A DNA stretch of 64,000 nt from Haloferula rosea (lineage in GTDB: Bacteria; Verrucomicrobiota; Verrucomicrobiia; Verrucomicrobiales; Akkermansiaceae), in contig NZ_JAENII010000004.1 in assembly GCF_016595525.1 (NCBI RefSeq), positions 248,001 through 312,000 on the forward strand, read 5' to 3'. The notes beneath the pieces were generated by a model. It searched no databases, was not told the origin of the DNA, and saw only the letters and a program-made list of their open reading frames with translations. Positions 50,976 to 59,595 of this stretch are shown here, in pieces; the first letter of the stretch is position 1, and each line of letters starts with the position of its first letter. The translations under genes and the position numbers were made by a program.

Positions 50976-53900
50976 CTATTTCTCCTCAGTTCGGAGCGAT
51001 CCGAGGTAGTCGATGAGTGAGGTGAATTCCTCGACGGTCAGGGTGCCGGCGAGGCCGGGTGGCATCATCGACTGGGGCAGGTGTTCGTCCTTCTTCACGT
51101 CCGCACGGTTCAGGGTGGTGGCCTGGCCGGCGATGTTGCGGACTTCGATCTTTCCGTCCGCTTCATTGGTGACGAAGCCCATGTGCACGGAGTCATCCTT
51201 CATGGTGAAGACGCTGGTCTGGAAGCCTTGGGCGACGACTTTGTTCGGATCGAGGACGGACTCGATGAGGTAGTCCCGGGTGAACTTGGAACCGGCGGTG
51301 CCGAGGTAGGGGCCCTTCTGCTCGGCGGTGAGGTCGACAGCATGGCAGGCGATGCAGCCTTGGGAGGTGTAGAGGCGTTCGCCTTCGGAGACGTCGCCCT
51401 TGGTCTTCATCACGGTGGCGAGGACTTCCTCCGCCGGAAGCTCGGCGACCTTCTTGCCTCCCTTGGCGCCGCCGGTGGTGGCGTCGCGGGCGGCGGTGGC
51501 GGCGGCGATGAGTTCATCGTTGTCGAAGCCGAGGCCAACCTCGATCTGCTTCTCGAATCCGCTCAACTTGAGATCGGCGATGGCGAGGAAGAAGCCGACT
51601 TCACGTGGGTTCTCATCGACGAGTTTGCGCACGCTTTCCTTCCAGCGGTCCTTTGCCAGCGGGCTGTTCATGACGGTGAGAAGTGCCTTCCAGGCGATGC
51701 GGCTGACGGCGTCGTTCTGCTTGGCAGCGATCTTGCGCAGGGCATTCACTTCTTCGCCACGCTGCGTTTCATTGATGAAGTCATTGATGAGCTCGGCGGC
51801 TTCGCCGGGGGCGTTGTCATCCTCCGACCATGTGGCGAGGACGGCGAGGCGCGATGGCATGGCCTCGGTCTCACCGGCGCGGTTGAGCGCCTTGTATGCG
51901 GCGACGCGTTGCTCGGCCTTGCGCTTGGGGTCCTTGGCGGCTTCGGTCAGGAGTTGGAGCTCCTTCTTGCCGAGTTCGCTCATGCCGAGGGCAGCGAGGA
52001 TGGGGTCGAGCCCGGCAAGCTTGAGTTCCGACACGGGAATGCGATTGCGGGCGAGGGCATCGAGATACCCCGTCTGGCGCTCGGCCGGGATCATGCCAAA
52101 GCCTTTTTCCAGAGCGGCGCGGATGCGCTCGGAGGAGTCCCAGGTGACGAGCTCGAAGTAAGGACCGCGGTCGTCCGGGCGGGTCCCCCACCATGATTTC
52201 AGGTCCCATGGTTTCTCTTCGAAATGGAGTCGCGCGAGGGCGATGAGCGTGTCGAAGCGCAGTTCGAGGTCGGTGGTGGAGCCGGCGAGTTCGAGCAGGC
52301 CGTTGACGGCCTCAGGCTGGTGGATGCGCTGCAGGGCGCGCAGGGCGACAAGCCGCTGGCTGGTGTCGGTGGCGGCCTCGAGCATGGCGGGGATGTTCTG
52401 CAGTGATGCCAGCGTGGCGATGGCGGTGTGGCGGAGGCGGGGGGAAACGCCTTTTTCCTGCCAGTCGGCGGAGGCGGCGAGGATGGCGGGAGCGGCTTGT
52501 TTCGCTCCGAGCTTCTCGAGGCCGATCAGGCCCTGGATGACGACGCGCGGGTTCTTGTCGGTGAGGGCATCGACGTAGGGTTTCAGCGGCACGCCATCAA
52601 GCTGGCTGCGGCGGTCGGTCATGGCGCGCAGGGCGAACTCGCGGACACTCTCATCCTCGATCAGCTCGGCAAGGTAGCGGGTACTATCCGCACCGTAGAG
52701 TTGCTTGAAGGTGAAGATGGCGCAAACGCGTGCGGCGGCATCCTTGGAGCGGTCCTTGGCCAGCTCGAAGACCTTTTCGGCAAAGAGTGGTTTCTGGCCG
52801 CGTCCGAGCATCTCCTGCTGGGCTTCGAGGCGCTGGACGCCGCTGGGTGAGGCGAGGAGTTCAATGAGTCGTTCGTCGCTCGCCTTGGTGACGTCTTCGT
52901 ATTTCGCGGGCGTGCCTCCTTTCGGAGTGACGATCTGGATCATGCCGACCTCGGCCTTGGCATTGTAGTTGAAGCGGCCGTTCCGCCAGTCGGCGAGGTA
53001 GAGTCTGGAAAAACCATCGACATCGATATCGACGGCGCGGGGGAGCTTGTGGAAGACCTCCTGCTTGATCTTGAAGGATGCTCCTTCGCGCTCGAAGGGG
53101 TGGTGGTAGATATTGCCGGTGGTCCAGTCGCAGGAGAATAGCATGTCGCCGAACTCACCGGGGAATCCCGGTTCGCTGAGCCACAGGGCGCCGGTGCCGG
53201 AACCGCCCCCGTAGTCGGCGAGGGGAGCGATGGCTTCGTCGGCGAAATTCTTGTAGAGGCGCGGGTAGCCGTGGTCGGCCAGGGCGGTGTAGTGGTGGAA
53301 GCGGGTGTTCCAGCCCTTGCCGTCGTTGGTATTGTCGCGGCTGAACAGATCGAGCTGGGGGGAAATGGCGGTGTCGCAGGTATTCCGCGTCATCAGTGCG
53401 TAGGGCTCCATTTCGGACCCGTCCGGGCGCAGCCTGACCACGCCGCCGCCGTGCAGGGTGTATCGGGTCCCATCGGCCGCGACGGCATCGGCCATGCCGA
53501 AGTCGCCGACGGAGACGTAGAGCCATCCATCGATTCCCATGCGCACGCCATTGGTCGTGTGATCGGCTCCCCGCGGGTGTTCGATGCCGCCGCCGAAGCC
53601 CTTGACGAGCTGCTTCTTCTCGTCGGCCACGCCGTCGCCATCGGTATCCCGGAAGGTGGAGAGGTAGGGTGGGTGGATGAGAAACAGGGTGTCTCCGACG
53701 AGGTGGCCGCCGCGGGGGCTGTCGACATCGGGCACGAAATGGATGAAGTCATCGGCCTTGCCGTCGCCATCGGTATCCCGGCAGCGGATGATGCGCCCCA
53801 TGCCTTCCTTCTTCCCGAGGGAGCCGTTCTGGTCGGAGGACACGTAGACATCGCCATTCGGAGCGACGGTGATCGCAGCGGGGTAGTCGGCATTCGGCGG

Positions 53901-53987
53901 GCCGGCAAATTCCTGAATCTCAAAGCCTTCGGGGAGGGCGAAGGCGGCGGAGACGGTCGAAAGGGTGGCAAAAAGTCGTCGGGTCAT
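50976..53987 (-). CDS. PVC-type haem c protein: propeller, HEAT repeats, C-terminal cytochrome c
   Basis: A 1003-residue exported protein with a signal segment at MTRRLFATLSTVSAAFALPE. The N-terminal 400 residues (EIQEFAGPPNADYPAAITVA, Ca-type loops DTDGDGKADD and DTDGDGVADE) form a propeller of the PVC membrane-bound dehydrogenase type. The middle (about 430-850) is HEAT-like. The last 120 residues hold the haem motif CIACHAVD and the axial Met candidate SMMPPG. Such proteins are a PVC-group hallmark, probably with electron-transfer roles; no substrate is known. The start at 53987 fits the export signal. Confidence 0.92.
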   Translation of the reverse strand: MTRRLFATLSTVSAAFALPEGFEIQEFAGPPNADYPAAITVAPNGDVYVSSDQNGSLGKKEGMGRIIRCRDTDGDGKADDFIHFVPDVDSPRGGHLVGDTLFLIHPPYLSTFRDTDGDGVADEKKQLVKGFGGGIEHPRGADHTTNGVRMGIDGWLYVSVGDFGMADAVAADGTRYTLHGGGVVRLRPDGSEMEPYALMTRNTCDTAISPQLDLFSRDNTNDGKGWNTRFHHYTALADHGYPRLYKNFADEAIAPLADYGGGSGTGALWLSEPGFPGEFGDMLFSCDWTTGNIYHHPFEREGASFKIKQEVFHKLPRAVDIDVDGFSRLYLADWRNGRFNYNAKAEVGMIQIVTPKGGTPAKYEDVTKASDERLIELLASPSGVQRLEAQQEMLGRGQKPLFAEKVFELAKDRSKDAAARVCAIFTFKQLYGADSTRYLAELIEDESVREFALRAMTDRRSQLDGVPLKPYVDALTDKNPRVVIQGLIGLEKLGAKQAAPAILAASADWQEKGVSPRLRHTAIATLASLQNIPAMLEAATDTSQRLVALRALQRIHQPEAVNGLLELAGSTTDLELRFDTLIALARLHFEEKPWDLKSWWGTRPDDRGPYFELVTWDSSERIRAALEKGFGMIPAERQTGYLDALARNRIPVSELKLAGLDPILAALGMSELGKKELQLLTEAAKDPKRKAEQRVAAYKALNRAGETEAMPSRLAVLATWSEDDNAPGEAAELINDFINETQRGEEVNALRKIAAKQNDAVSRIAWKALLTVMNSPLAKDRWKESVRKLVDENPREVGFFLAIADLKLSGFEKQIEVGLGFDNDELIAAATAARDATTGGAKGGKKVAELPAEEVLATVMKTKGDVSEGERLYTSQGCIACHAVDLTAEQKGPYLGTAGSKFTRDYLIESVLDPNKVVAQGFQTSVFTMKDDSVHMGFVTNEADGKIEVRNIAGQATTLNRADVKKDEHLPQSMMPPGLAGTLTVEEFTSLIDYLGSLRTEEK

Positions 53988-54204
53988 GGCGGAAGAGCGG
54001 GGGAAATACGTCGGAAAATGCCGAATATCTCGGAAAATTTCCGGGCGAGGCGGGCTGGGGAGGCGCAGATCCGGCGGGGGCGGTCGATGAGCCGGGGCCG
54101 CAATCACGCTGGGCATGGGGATTGCGGGATCCGGCAATTCGCAGGGAAGGCCGGTGAGGTGGGTGGTGATTTCCCTTGTCGGTCTGGCTGGATGGCCAGA
54201 AACC

Positions 54205-55131
54205 ATGCGCGTGATTCAAAAGGCCTTCATGCTTGGCGCGGGACTGGGAACGCGCCTCCGACCGCTCACCGAACGTTTGCCCAAGCCCTTGGTGCCTCTC
54301 TTTCACCGCCCGCTGGTGGAGTGGGGAATGGTGGCGTGCAGGGAGCTGGGAGTCCGTGAATTCGCGATCAACACCCATCACCTGCCCGAGGCGTGGCAGG
54401 CGAAGGATCGAGGATTGGGGATCGGGGATTGGCGGGAGAGCGAGCTCGTGGGGGCCAATGGGGAGCGCGGGATGGTGGGATCCTGGGAGGACTGCCCGGT
54501 TCATCTTTTCCACGAAGCGGAGCTGTTGGAGACCGGCGGGGGGATCAAGAACATCGCCTCGTGGATTGGTGACGACGATGTGCTGGTGCACAATGGTGAC
54601 ATCTATTCGTCGATGCCGCTGGGTCGGCTGATCGAAGCGCATGAGGCGTCGGATCACATCGCGACCCTGGCCCTCCGTTCCGAGGGGGTGGCGAAGCACA
54701 TCGCGCATGTGGACGGGCGCGTGACGGACATCCGCAGGATGCTCGGGCATGCGGACGGCTCTCATGTGTTCAGCGGGCTCTACTGCTTTTCGCCCGAGCT
54801 GCTCGAGTTCCTGCCTGAAGGGGAAAAGGTCTCGGTGATTCCTGCGTTTCTCGAACTGATCAAGCTGGGCAAGCTGGGGTGTGTTGTGATCGACGATGGT
54901 ATCTGGTTCGACCTCGGGGATCCGGCGAGCTACCTGACGGCTCATCGGGAACTGGGCTTGGCAGATCCCGTGCATGTCGATGCGGTGATCGCCGCGGGCG
55001 CGCAGGTCGAGCGGAGCGTGATTGGTCCGCGGGCGACGATTGCTGACGGCGCGGTGGTGCGGGATTCCGTCGTGTGGCCGGGTGCCGATGTCGGCGCGGA
55101 TGAGTCGCTGGTGGGTGAGGTGAGGATGTGA
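54205..55131 (+). CDS. Sugar-phosphate nucleotidyltransferase (MurU-like)
   Basis: A 308-residue protein. The nucleotidyltransferase signature LGAGLGTRLRPLTERLPKPL (residues 10-29) and VHNGDIYSS (metal-binding Asp) are present, followed by VIDDGIWFDLGDPASYL and a short left-handed beta-helix-like tail (VIGPRATIADGAVVRDSVVW). A low-complexity insertion is found at residues 67-94. The downstream kinase-like gene at 56208 resembles AmgK; together they recall the AmgK-MurU peptidoglycan recycling pair, which makes UDP-MurNAc from MurNAc-1-phosphate. The assignment to MurU is inference. Confidence 0.82.
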   Translation: MRVIQKAFMLGAGLGTRLRPLTERLPKPLVPLFHRPLVEWGMVACRELGVREFAINTHHLPEAWQAKDRGLGIGDWRESELVGANGERGMVGSWEDCPVHLFHEAELLETGGGIKNIASWIGDDDVLVHNGDIYSSMPLGRLIEAHEASDHIATLALRSEGVAKHIAHVDGRVTDIRRMLGHADGSHVFSGLYCFSPELLEFLPEGEKVSVIPAFLELIKLGKLGCVVIDDGIWFDLGDPASYLTAHRELGLADPVHVDAVIAAGAQVERSVIGPRATIADGAVVRDSVVWPGADVGADESLVGEVRM

Positions 55132-55210
55132 GGTGGCGATGGGATTGATGACTCGGGTTGGCGCGCTTGATGCTTGCCAGTCCACAGCTCTCCCAAGAGT
55201 TTTCCCGGCC

Positions 55211-56098
55211 ATGATTTCCTCCCACTGTTCCAACATGCTGCCCATCGTCTCCTGTTCCTTCCTTTTTGGATCGTTCTCCCCGGCCGCTGTGGTCTTTGAG
55301 GATGACTTCAGTTCGGGGGCGATCGACGGAACCAAGTGGGATCTCGGTTCCCTGTCTGAAGAGGATTCCGGATCATTCGAAACCACGGCGGACGGAGCCT
55401 TGGGCTTCGTGACGGCTGGATCGGTAACGGGAGTTCGTCCGATAGCCCGTTTGCAGGCAATCAGCACGCTCCCACAAACCAGCGATTGGACGCTCACGGT
55501 TACGATGAACATCGGGGATCTGAGCGACCTGTCTTCGGGATTTGGGGATGGTGATGGTGCTGCCCTGACCGTGCAGATCGCGAGTGCATACGACAATGGA
55601 GACCGTCTGGAGGTAAATTTGGCGGCGATCAATTTTGGCGGTGCCACGCAGGCCGTGCGCTCTGCGGACCGTCTCGACCCGGGCGCCCCCGGTGGTGAGG
55701 ATTCTGGTGGGAACATCAACGATCCGATCGTTCCGGTGGGAGATGGCACCGCCTCCACTGCGACGATTATCCTGAGCTACGATGCGACGACTCAGAAGAC
55801 GAACTCGGCCTATCGATTCAATGGTGGGCCCCTGACCACGTTCGGCTTTGAATCGGATTTGAGCGAGTGGACTACCGGTGTGGGTGATCTCTTCGTGTTC
55901 AAGATCGAGGGATCCGCAGGAAATTTCGGGGGCGGAGGAGGGCTGGTAGGCCCTGTCGATCTGGATGAGGGCGAGTTGGCTTTCGACAACGTCCGGCTCG
56001 AGGACACGGCCACTGCTTTGCCTGCCGTGCCTGAGCCATCGGTGACCCTGCTCGGAGCGCTCGGTGTTCTGGGGTTGATTCGCCGGCGGGTGCGCTGA
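55211..56098 (+). CDS. PEP-CTERM sorting-domain protein
   Basis: A 295-residue protein starting at ATG 55211 (MISSHCSNMLPIVSCSFLFG) or at 55235 (MLPIVSC). A beta-rich lectin-like domain (FEDDFSSGAIDGTKWDLGSL ... FKIEGSAGNFGGGGG) is followed by the sorting tail VPEPSVTLLGALGVLGLIRR, with an Arg-rich end. It lies between the nucleotidyltransferase and the kinase genes. Exosortase is not in the window. Its surface display would go with extracellular polysaccharide. Confidence 0.85.
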   Translation: MISSHCSNMLPIVSCSFLFGSFSPAAVVFEDDFSSGAIDGTKWDLGSLSEEDSGSFETTADGALGFVTAGSVTGVRPIARLQAISTLPQTSDWTLTVTMNIGDLSDLSSGFGDGDGAALTVQIASAYDNGDRLEVNLAAINFGGATQAVRSADRLDPGAPGGEDSGGNINDPIVPVGDGTASTATIILSYDATTQKTNSAYRFNGGPLTTFGFESDLSEWTTGVGDLFVFKIEGSAGNFGGGGGLVGPVDLDEGELAFDNVRLEDTATALPAVPEPSVTLLGALGVLGLIRRRVR

Positions 56099-56207
56099 GG
56101 AGGAATCCTGCCAAGGGGGCCGCGAGCCGACTTGCTATCTCGAGGGGCTTGGTGCGAGGTAGTTTCCCCTTGCCCCTGAGGGGGTGCGGCTGGATTCTCC
56201 CGCCGCG

Positions 56208-57167
56208 ATGTCGGCCGATTCGATTCTCACTACCGTTCGCCAGTATCTGGAGTTCGATCCGATGGAAAAGGTCACGCTGGAGCCGATCCAACGTGGGGCC
56301 TCGGGGCGGACCATCGTCCGGGTGACGACGGAGGAGTATGAGCCCTTCATCGGCATCCACTGGACGGATGAGCGCCCGGACAATGATTTTTACCCGCCGG
56401 TGTCCCATTTCCTCGAGAAGGTGGGTATCAAGGTGGCGGGCATCCTTCACGAGAACCTGAAGTGGCGGGTGGTGCTGGTGGAGGATCTGGGCGATGAGAA
56501 CCTGCTCTCGCTGAAGGATGAGCCATGGGAGGTGCGCGAGCCGTACTACCGCTCGATTTTCCAACAGCTCGACAAGCTCTACTACTCGCGGCTCGGCCGG
56601 GATGCGGAGTTCAACCCGAACTTCGATGCGGCGATGTATCGCTGGGAGCAGGAGTATTTCTGCGACCACCTCGCCGGGGATCTCCTCAATATGGACGCCT
56701 CGGCGATCCGGCAGTCGCCGGAGTTCAGGGATCTGGCGGAGCGGCTCGGCGGGGCGACGAAGCATCTCGTCCATCGTGATTTCCAGTCCCAGAATTTCAT
56801 GCTGGTGGAGGGGGATGCCTACTGGATCGATTTCCAGGGGATGCGCCGCGGGCGTCAGGAGTATGACCTCGCTTCGCTGATCTATGATCCCTACATGGAT
56901 CACTCGAAGGAGGATCGGGAAAAACTGCTGGCGCTGTGGGAGGACGTGTCGGAAGAGCGGCCGGTGGAGAAGTTGTTCCAAGAGGTGGCGATCCAGCGGC
57001 TGATGCAGGCGATGGGAGCCTTCGGCAACATCATCTGGAATCGTGAGGACGAGTGGTACAAGCCCCACGTGCCGGTGGCGGCCAAGCTACTGGCGGAGGT
57101 GTCCGAAGGCACGGCTTACGGGGAGCTTCTCGAGCCATTCCTGGAAAAGGCGGCGGCCTACCGATGA
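56208..57167 (+). CDS. Aminoglycoside/choline-type phosphotransferase (AmgK-like)
   Basis: A 319-residue kinase-like protein. Brenner motif LVHRDFQSQNFML (catalytic Asp) and YWIDFQGMRRGRQEYDLAS (Mg-binding Asp) are typical of APH-type kinases, close to AmgK, which phosphorylates MurNAc/GlcNAc at C1. RGASGRTIVRVT near the N-terminus holds a phosphate-binding loop. The start MSADSILTTV at 56208 is chosen over a GTG further up. It is 110 bp downstream of the PEP-CTERM gene. The match to MurNAc kinase is inferred; a homoserine or choline substrate is possible. Confidence 0.82.
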   Translation: MSADSILTTVRQYLEFDPMEKVTLEPIQRGASGRTIVRVTTEEYEPFIGIHWTDERPDNDFYPPVSHFLEKVGIKVAGILHENLKWRVVLVEDLGDENLLSLKDEPWEVREPYYRSIFQQLDKLYYSRLGRDAEFNPNFDAAMYRWEQEYFCDHLAGDLLNMDASAIRQSPEFRDLAERLGGATKHLVHRDFQSQNFMLVEGDAYWIDFQGMRRGRQEYDLASLIYDPYMDHSKEDREKLLALWEDVSEERPVEKLFQEVAIQRLMQAMGAFGNIIWNREDEWYKPHVPVAAKLLAEVSEGTAYGELLEPFLEKAAAYR

Positions 57168-57231
57168 GCTGCGTGGAGCGTGGCGTGCGCTTTGACTTTT
57201 CACAGCGCGCTCGCTGGGTTTCGCTGCGCGG

Positions 57232-58605
57232 GTGACTGCGGAGCGCAAGACCCGGCTGGCTTCCTTCCTCGCCTCGATGATGGCGCTGGCGGTGGGGCTG
57301 GCTGTGTTCATGGCTGTGTCGTTCAAGGTGGAGATCCTGCAGCGTCTGGATCTGGCTTTGTTCGGGTGGCTGTCCGGTCATCCGGGTGAAGTCGCGGGGA
57401 CCGGCAGTGCGGATGACCCGCGGATGATCGAGCGGTTCGAGGTCGCGGCGGAGGTGGCTCCGCTGCAGGCCTTGTTTCTCGATGACGAGGAGGATGGGTT
57501 TTTCGAGCAGGTGCCGCCGCCCCCGGCGGATGTGATGGTGCTGATGGCGCGCCTGCAGGAGCGTGGGGTGAAGGCGATGGGCGTGGGATACCCGCTGCAG
57601 TGGGATGATCCGGACACGCTGGCGGTCGAGGCGATGAGGCGGGTGATGGATCGGATGGATGGGCTGGTGCTCGGGTATCGGTTGAAGGACAGCACGGCGC
57701 CGGCGCCGGTCGCCGCTCCGTTCCAACGGGCGTCGCTGGCCTATTCGGAGGTGATCGGCGATGGCACGAAGCTGCCGGTGGTCAACGGGATCCGCGGGGT
57801 GGCTCCGGAGATGGGTGGCGACAGGAGCCTGGCGGGGTTCACGGGGATCGAGACCGAGGAGCCGGATGCGGAGCGCGAGTATCTGCTGGCGCGCTGGTCG
57901 GACCGTGTGGTGTTCGCGCTTCCGTTGGCGGTGGAGGTGGCGAGGCGGGGGTTGAGCTTCGATGAGGTCCACGTCCACATGGGGCGCTTCATCCGTTTGG
58001 GAACCGATGGGCCGCGCATCCCGATTGATTTCCGCGGTCGGCTGGATCTCCCGGAGGTGGCGCCGGAGCGCGAGGCCTTGAAGGCGACGGCGGTGATTGC
58101 CGATACGCTGCCGGAGGATTTCGCCCGCGAGGGGGCCACATTGATTCTAACGGACGAACGTCTTCTCGGAGGGAAGGCCGACCGCGAGTGGGCCGAGCGG
58201 CTGGGACGGGTCGATGCGGCGATTCGTGGAGCCCCGGTGCGCACGGAGAGTCATCAGATGAAGGTGGTGGATCGCCGGATTCTGGTTGGAATCCTTTCGC
58301 TGCTCGCGCTGGCGATCGGCGCGACGATGTCGCGGCATGTCGTGAAGCGCTCCGTGGTGGTCGCGCTCTGTTGGACGGTTGGTCTGGCCGTGGTGCTGGC
58401 GGTGCTGATTCATTTCGCGCAGATCGGACCGATGCCACTGGTGTGGTTGTCGATGCCGATCGGGGCGGTGGTGGCTTCGGTGTGGTTGGCCGCGCGCGAG
58501 CGGGTGGAGGTGGTGGATTCCAGCCAGCAGGCGAGCATGGCGACGAAGGTGGCCAAGCCGGATGAGTCCAAGCGTCCGAAGAAGCGGCGCAAGAAGCGTC
58601 GGTGA
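57232..58605 (+). CDS. CHASE2-like sensor membrane protein without output domain
   Basis: A 457-residue protein from GTG 57232. One TM helix near the N-terminus (MALAVGLAVFMAVSFKVEIL) is followed by an extracytoplasmic domain of about 260 residues (VMVLMARLQERGVKAMGVGY, ALPLAVEVARRGL, GTDGPRIPIDFRGRLDLPE) in the CHASE2 pattern. Three C-terminal TM helices (ILVGILSLLALAIGAT, SVVVALCWTVGLAVVLAVLI, MPLVWLSMPIGAVVASVWLA) lead to a highly basic tail (KRPKKRRKKRR). CHASE2 normally carries a kinase, cyclase or phosphatase output; here none is visible. Upstream of argB. Confidence 0.65.
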   Translation: MTAERKTRLASFLASMMALAVGLAVFMAVSFKVEILQRLDLALFGWLSGHPGEVAGTGSADDPRMIERFEVAAEVAPLQALFLDDEEDGFFEQVPPPPADVMVLMARLQERGVKAMGVGYPLQWDDPDTLAVEAMRRVMDRMDGLVLGYRLKDSTAPAPVAAPFQRASLAYSEVIGDGTKLPVVNGIRGVAPEMGGDRSLAGFTGIETEEPDAEREYLLARWSDRVVFALPLAVEVARRGLSFDEVHVHMGRFIRLGTDGPRIPIDFRGRLDLPEVAPEREALKATAVIADTLPEDFAREGATLILTDERLLGGKADREWAERLGRVDAAIRGAPVRTESHQMKVVDRRILVGILSLLALAIGATMSRHVVKRSVVVALCWTVGLAVVLAVLIHFAQIGPMPLVWLSMPIGAVVASVWLAARERVEVVDSSQQASMATKVAKPDESKRPKKRRKKRR

Positions 58606-58657
58606 GGCCGAGGCTTCCCAGCGGCGGGTGGGGACCGTATGATGTCGCCCGTCCGCC

Positions 58658-59536
58658 ATGAGTCTCCAACAACCGATCGACAAAGCCGAAGCCCTGATTG
58701 AAGCCCTGCCCTATCTCCAGGCGTTTCGCGGGAAAACCTTCCTCATCAAGATGGGGGGCTCGGCCATGGAGGATCCCGATCTGGTGCGCAAGGTGATGCG
58801 CGACATCGTTTTCCTCGAAGTGGCTGGCATCAACCCGATCGTGGTGCATGGCGGCGGCAAGGCGATCTCGGCCGCGATGAAAGAGGCGGGCCTGGAGGCC
58901 GAGTTTGTCGGTGGCTTCCGGCGCACCACGGACGAGGCGATCTCGATCGTGGAAAAAGTGCTGTCGAACGAGATCAATCCGGGCTTGGTCCAGATGATCC
59001 GCGAGTTCGGTGGCAAGGCGACGGGAATTCCGGGGACGGATGTGTTTCTGGGTGAGAAGATGAGGGTCAAGGATGACCAGGGCAACCCGGCGGATATCGG
59101 CCGCGTGGGAGAAGTGCTGGGCTGTCGCGTTGAGCATATGGCGGCGGCCCACGATGCGGCGATCGTTCCGGTGATCTCGCCACTGGCGGCCGAGCTGGCG
59201 ACCGGTCGCCCGCTGAACATCAATGCCGACCTCGCAGCGGCCGCGTTGGCCAAGGAACTGCGTGTGACCAAGCTGGTCTATCTCTCCGATGTCCCGGGCC
59301 TGATGAAGGATCCGAGCAATCCGGACACCCTGATCAAATCGGTGAACCGCGAGCAGGCCGATGGCTTGCTGGAGGATGGCACGATCTCAGGTGGGATGAT
59401 TCCCAAGATCAAGAGTGCGCTGGATGCGCTGAATGCCGGAGTCCGGAAGGTCCACTTCGTCGATGGGCGGCTGCCTCACGCCCTGTTGTTGGAGATTTTC
59501 ACCGACTACGGGATCGGCACGGAAGTGACGAGATGA
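58658..59536 (+). CDS. argB: Acetylglutamate kinase
   Basis: A 292-residue protein of the amino acid kinase family. It phosphorylates N-acetyl-L-glutamate in arginine biosynthesis. Motifs: FLIKMGGSAMEDPDLV (Lys in the nucleotide loop), INPIVVHGGGKAISAAM (Gly-rich substrate/ATP loop), NINADLAAAALAKEL, LVYLSDVPGLMKD. Full length. The sulfatase frame overlaps its stop in ATGA form (59533), but the sulfatase signal peptide starts later. Other arg genes are not in view. Confidence 0.96.
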   Translation: MSLQQPIDKAEALIEALPYLQAFRGKTFLIKMGGSAMEDPDLVRKVMRDIVFLEVAGINPIVVHGGGKAISAAMKEAGLEAEFVGGFRRTTDEAISIVEKVLSNEINPGLVQMIREFGGKATGIPGTDVFLGEKMRVKDDQGNPADIGRVGEVLGCRVEHMAAAHDAAIVPVISPLAAELATGRPLNINADLAAAALAKELRVTKLVYLSDVPGLMKDPSNPDTLIKSVNREQADGLLEDGTISGGMIPKIKSALDALNAGVRKVHFVDGRLPHALLLEIFTDYGIGTEVTR

Positions 59537-59595
59537 GTCTCGCGGATCCGGCGTGGGTGACAGGCCCGGCCGGGCGTGGACGTTTGATCAGCCAG

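Noticed and set aside
54115-54204. An earlier start for the nucleotidyltransferase
   Set aside because: The extra 30 residues do not resemble the family, which begins just before the GxGTRLRPLT loop.
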